64,000 nucleotides of DNA from Burkholderia ubonensis (GTDB taxonomy: Bacteria; Pseudomonadota; Gammaproteobacteria; Burkholderiales; Burkholderiaceae): assembly GCF_001718695.1 (NCBI RefSeq), contig NZ_CP013420.1, positions 2,232,001 through 2,296,000 on the forward strand, read 5' to 3'. The first letter of the stretch is position 1, and every line of letters starts with the position of its first letter. Under the pieces are notes generated by a model. That model was given only the letters and a program-made list of their open reading frames with translations. It did not search any database and was not told where the DNA came from. A program made the position numbers and the translations under genes. This document shows positions 63,086 through 64,000 of this stretch, one piece after another.

Positions 63086-63919
63086 TCAGGACGCCGCGAC
63101 GCCGTCGACGGCATCCGTCAGCGCGAACAGCGCGCGCAGATGGCGTGCGACGCCTGCGTCGAAGTTGTTGCCGATCCGCGGGATGTGCGGCAGGCGCGCG
63201 ACGAGGTCCGGGTTCGCGTTGTTCATCATGAACGCGTGGCCCGCGGTTTCGAGCAGGTCGATGTCGTTCATGTTGTCGCCGAACGCGATGCAGTGGCCCG
63301 GCTCGACGCCGATCCGCCCGAGCACCGCGCGCAGCGCGCGGCCCTTCGACACGTTCGCCGCCATCACTTCGAGACAGTCGGGCAGCGAGTACGTCACGTA
63401 CAGCGCGTCGCCAAATTGCGCCTGCAACCGTTCGGAGACGACCGCCAGGTCCGCCGGCTCGCCGATGTACAGCACCTTCGCGATGTCCGTGCCCGCATGC
63501 GCCGCCATGTCGATCACGTCGTAGCGGAAACCCGAATCCTGGTGGAAATCGAGCAGGTGCGGCGCATCGCGGTCGATCAGCCAGCCGTGATCGGCGAACA
63601 GGTTGACGATCACGCGGCCATGCGCGCCGACGATATCGGGCTGCACGAGACGGCGCACGATCGCCGGATCGATGTCCTGCGCATGGATCGTCGTATCGTC
63701 GGGCGCATGCACGCGCGCGCCGTTCGACGTGATCAGGTACGGCCGGATGCCGAGCAGGTCGCGGATGCCCGCGACGTCCGCATAGTGCCGCCCCGTCGCG
63801 ATGATGAACTGCAGGCCGTCGCGGTCGAGATGACGCACGGTCTCGATCGTGTACGGGTCGAGCTGGTGATCGCTGTTCAGCAGGGTGCCGTCGAGATCGG
63901 TGGCGATGACTTTGTACAT
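63086..63919 (-). CDS. Cof-type HAD-IIB family phosphatase
   Basis: A 277-residue HAD-superfamily phosphatase: motif I ATDLDGTLLNSDHQL, motif II ITSNGARV region (IATGRHYADV is the cap-start signature of this group), motif III lysine near VSKGRALRAVLGRIG, and motif IV IAFGDNMNDIDLLETAGHAFMMNNA. The cap is of the C2B type inserted between motifs II and III. Such enzymes act on sugar phosphates, PLP or FMN precursors; which one cannot be told. ATG 63919. Confidence 0.93.
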   Translation of the reverse strand: MYKVIATDLDGTLLNSDHQLDPYTIETVRHLDRDGLQFIIATGRHYADVAGIRDLLGIRPYLITSNGARVHAPDDTTIHAQDIDPAIVRRLVQPDIVGAHGRVIVNLFADHGWLIDRDAPHLLDFHQDSGFRYDVIDMAAHAGTDIAKVLYIGEPADLAVVSERLQAQFGDALYVTYSLPDCLEVMAANVSKGRALRAVLGRIGVEPGHCIAFGDNMNDIDLLETAGHAFMMNNANPDLVARLPHIPRIGNNFDAGVARHLRALFALTDAVDGVAAS

Positions 63920-64000
63920 GGGACGGGATAAGGCGCGGTTGGCTCTGCGGAATCGCTATTCTAGCGTCGCGCGCCGGGCTGCGTCGGGCAGTTGTCAGGT

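Overview
The window is high-GC DNA (roughly two thirds G+C by eye). It looks like the main chromosome of a Burkholderia species, most likely of the Burkholderia cepacia complex. The reasons are the flhB-flhA-flhF-flhG-fliA and motAB-che layouts, the S-adenosylhomocysteine riboswitch in front of ahcY, the diaA-dolP-cytochrome c cluster beside yraN/rsmI, short H-NS-like proteins of the type common in this genus, and Burkholderia-type DUF2239, DUF2844, DUF3443 and DUF2957-like families. No insertion sequence, prophage, CRISPR array or integrative element was seen; the window reads as ordinary core chromosome.

Layout. 1-5.3 kb: the tail of a flavodoxin-like reductase, argC, two paralogous lipoproteins and an OmpW-type outer membrane protein. 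5.4-8 kb: a deletion scar made of two gene tails, a LysE-type exporter, a 3-hydroxyisobutyrate-dehydrogenase-like reductase and a small secreted protein. 8.3-12.6 kb: a MacAB-like adaptor, ATPase and two permeases. 12.6-14.6 kb: carotenoid oxygenase plus a DUF2239 protein. 14.8-17.7 kb: the glucarate genes gudP-gudD. Then come tRNA-Ala(CGC), the envelope/replication cluster (cytochrome c, dolP, diaA, yraN, rsmI, rlpA), a metallo-hydrolase with an exonuclease, an Lrp regulator, a cation exporter, H-NS, a HugZ-like protein, an MFS carrier, a branched-chain amino acid binding protein, nitronate monooxygenase, dienelactone hydrolase and amidase. 33.7-36.6 kb: the methyl-cycle operon ahcY-(membrane protein)-metF behind an SAH riboswitch.

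36.7-43.5 kb holds flhB, flhA, flhF, flhG and fliA. 47.4-59.8 kb holds flhD-flhC, then motA-motB-cheY-cheA-cheW-MCP-cheR-cheD-cheB-cheY-cheZ. Together these make the master regulator, the export gate, sigma-28, the stator and the whole chemotaxis signalling chain. A good sigma-28 promoter stands before motA, so fliA in this window probably drives the motor/chemotaxis operon in the same window. The right end has a glycosyltransferase, a second H-NS-like protein, aquaporin Z and a Cof-type HAD phosphatase.

The most striking feature of the window is a set of six (possibly seven) single-base reading-frame breaks in otherwise well-kept genes: ompW, carotenoid oxygenase, gudP, dienelactone hydrolase, flhG, flhA and perhaps cheA. 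They are both gains and losses of one base, mostly in short homopolymers or GC repeats. This looks more like residual sequencing error than gene decay, but it has to be checked, because flhA and flhG affect motility. No clearly new multi-gene system was found. The best candidates for something undescribed are a structured, possibly transcribed intergenic region at 21.9-22.3 kb, a repeated operator-like motif before the DUF2239/carotenoid oxygenase genes, a purine-rich repeat tract upstream of flhB, and an FlhG whose Walker A lysines are missing.
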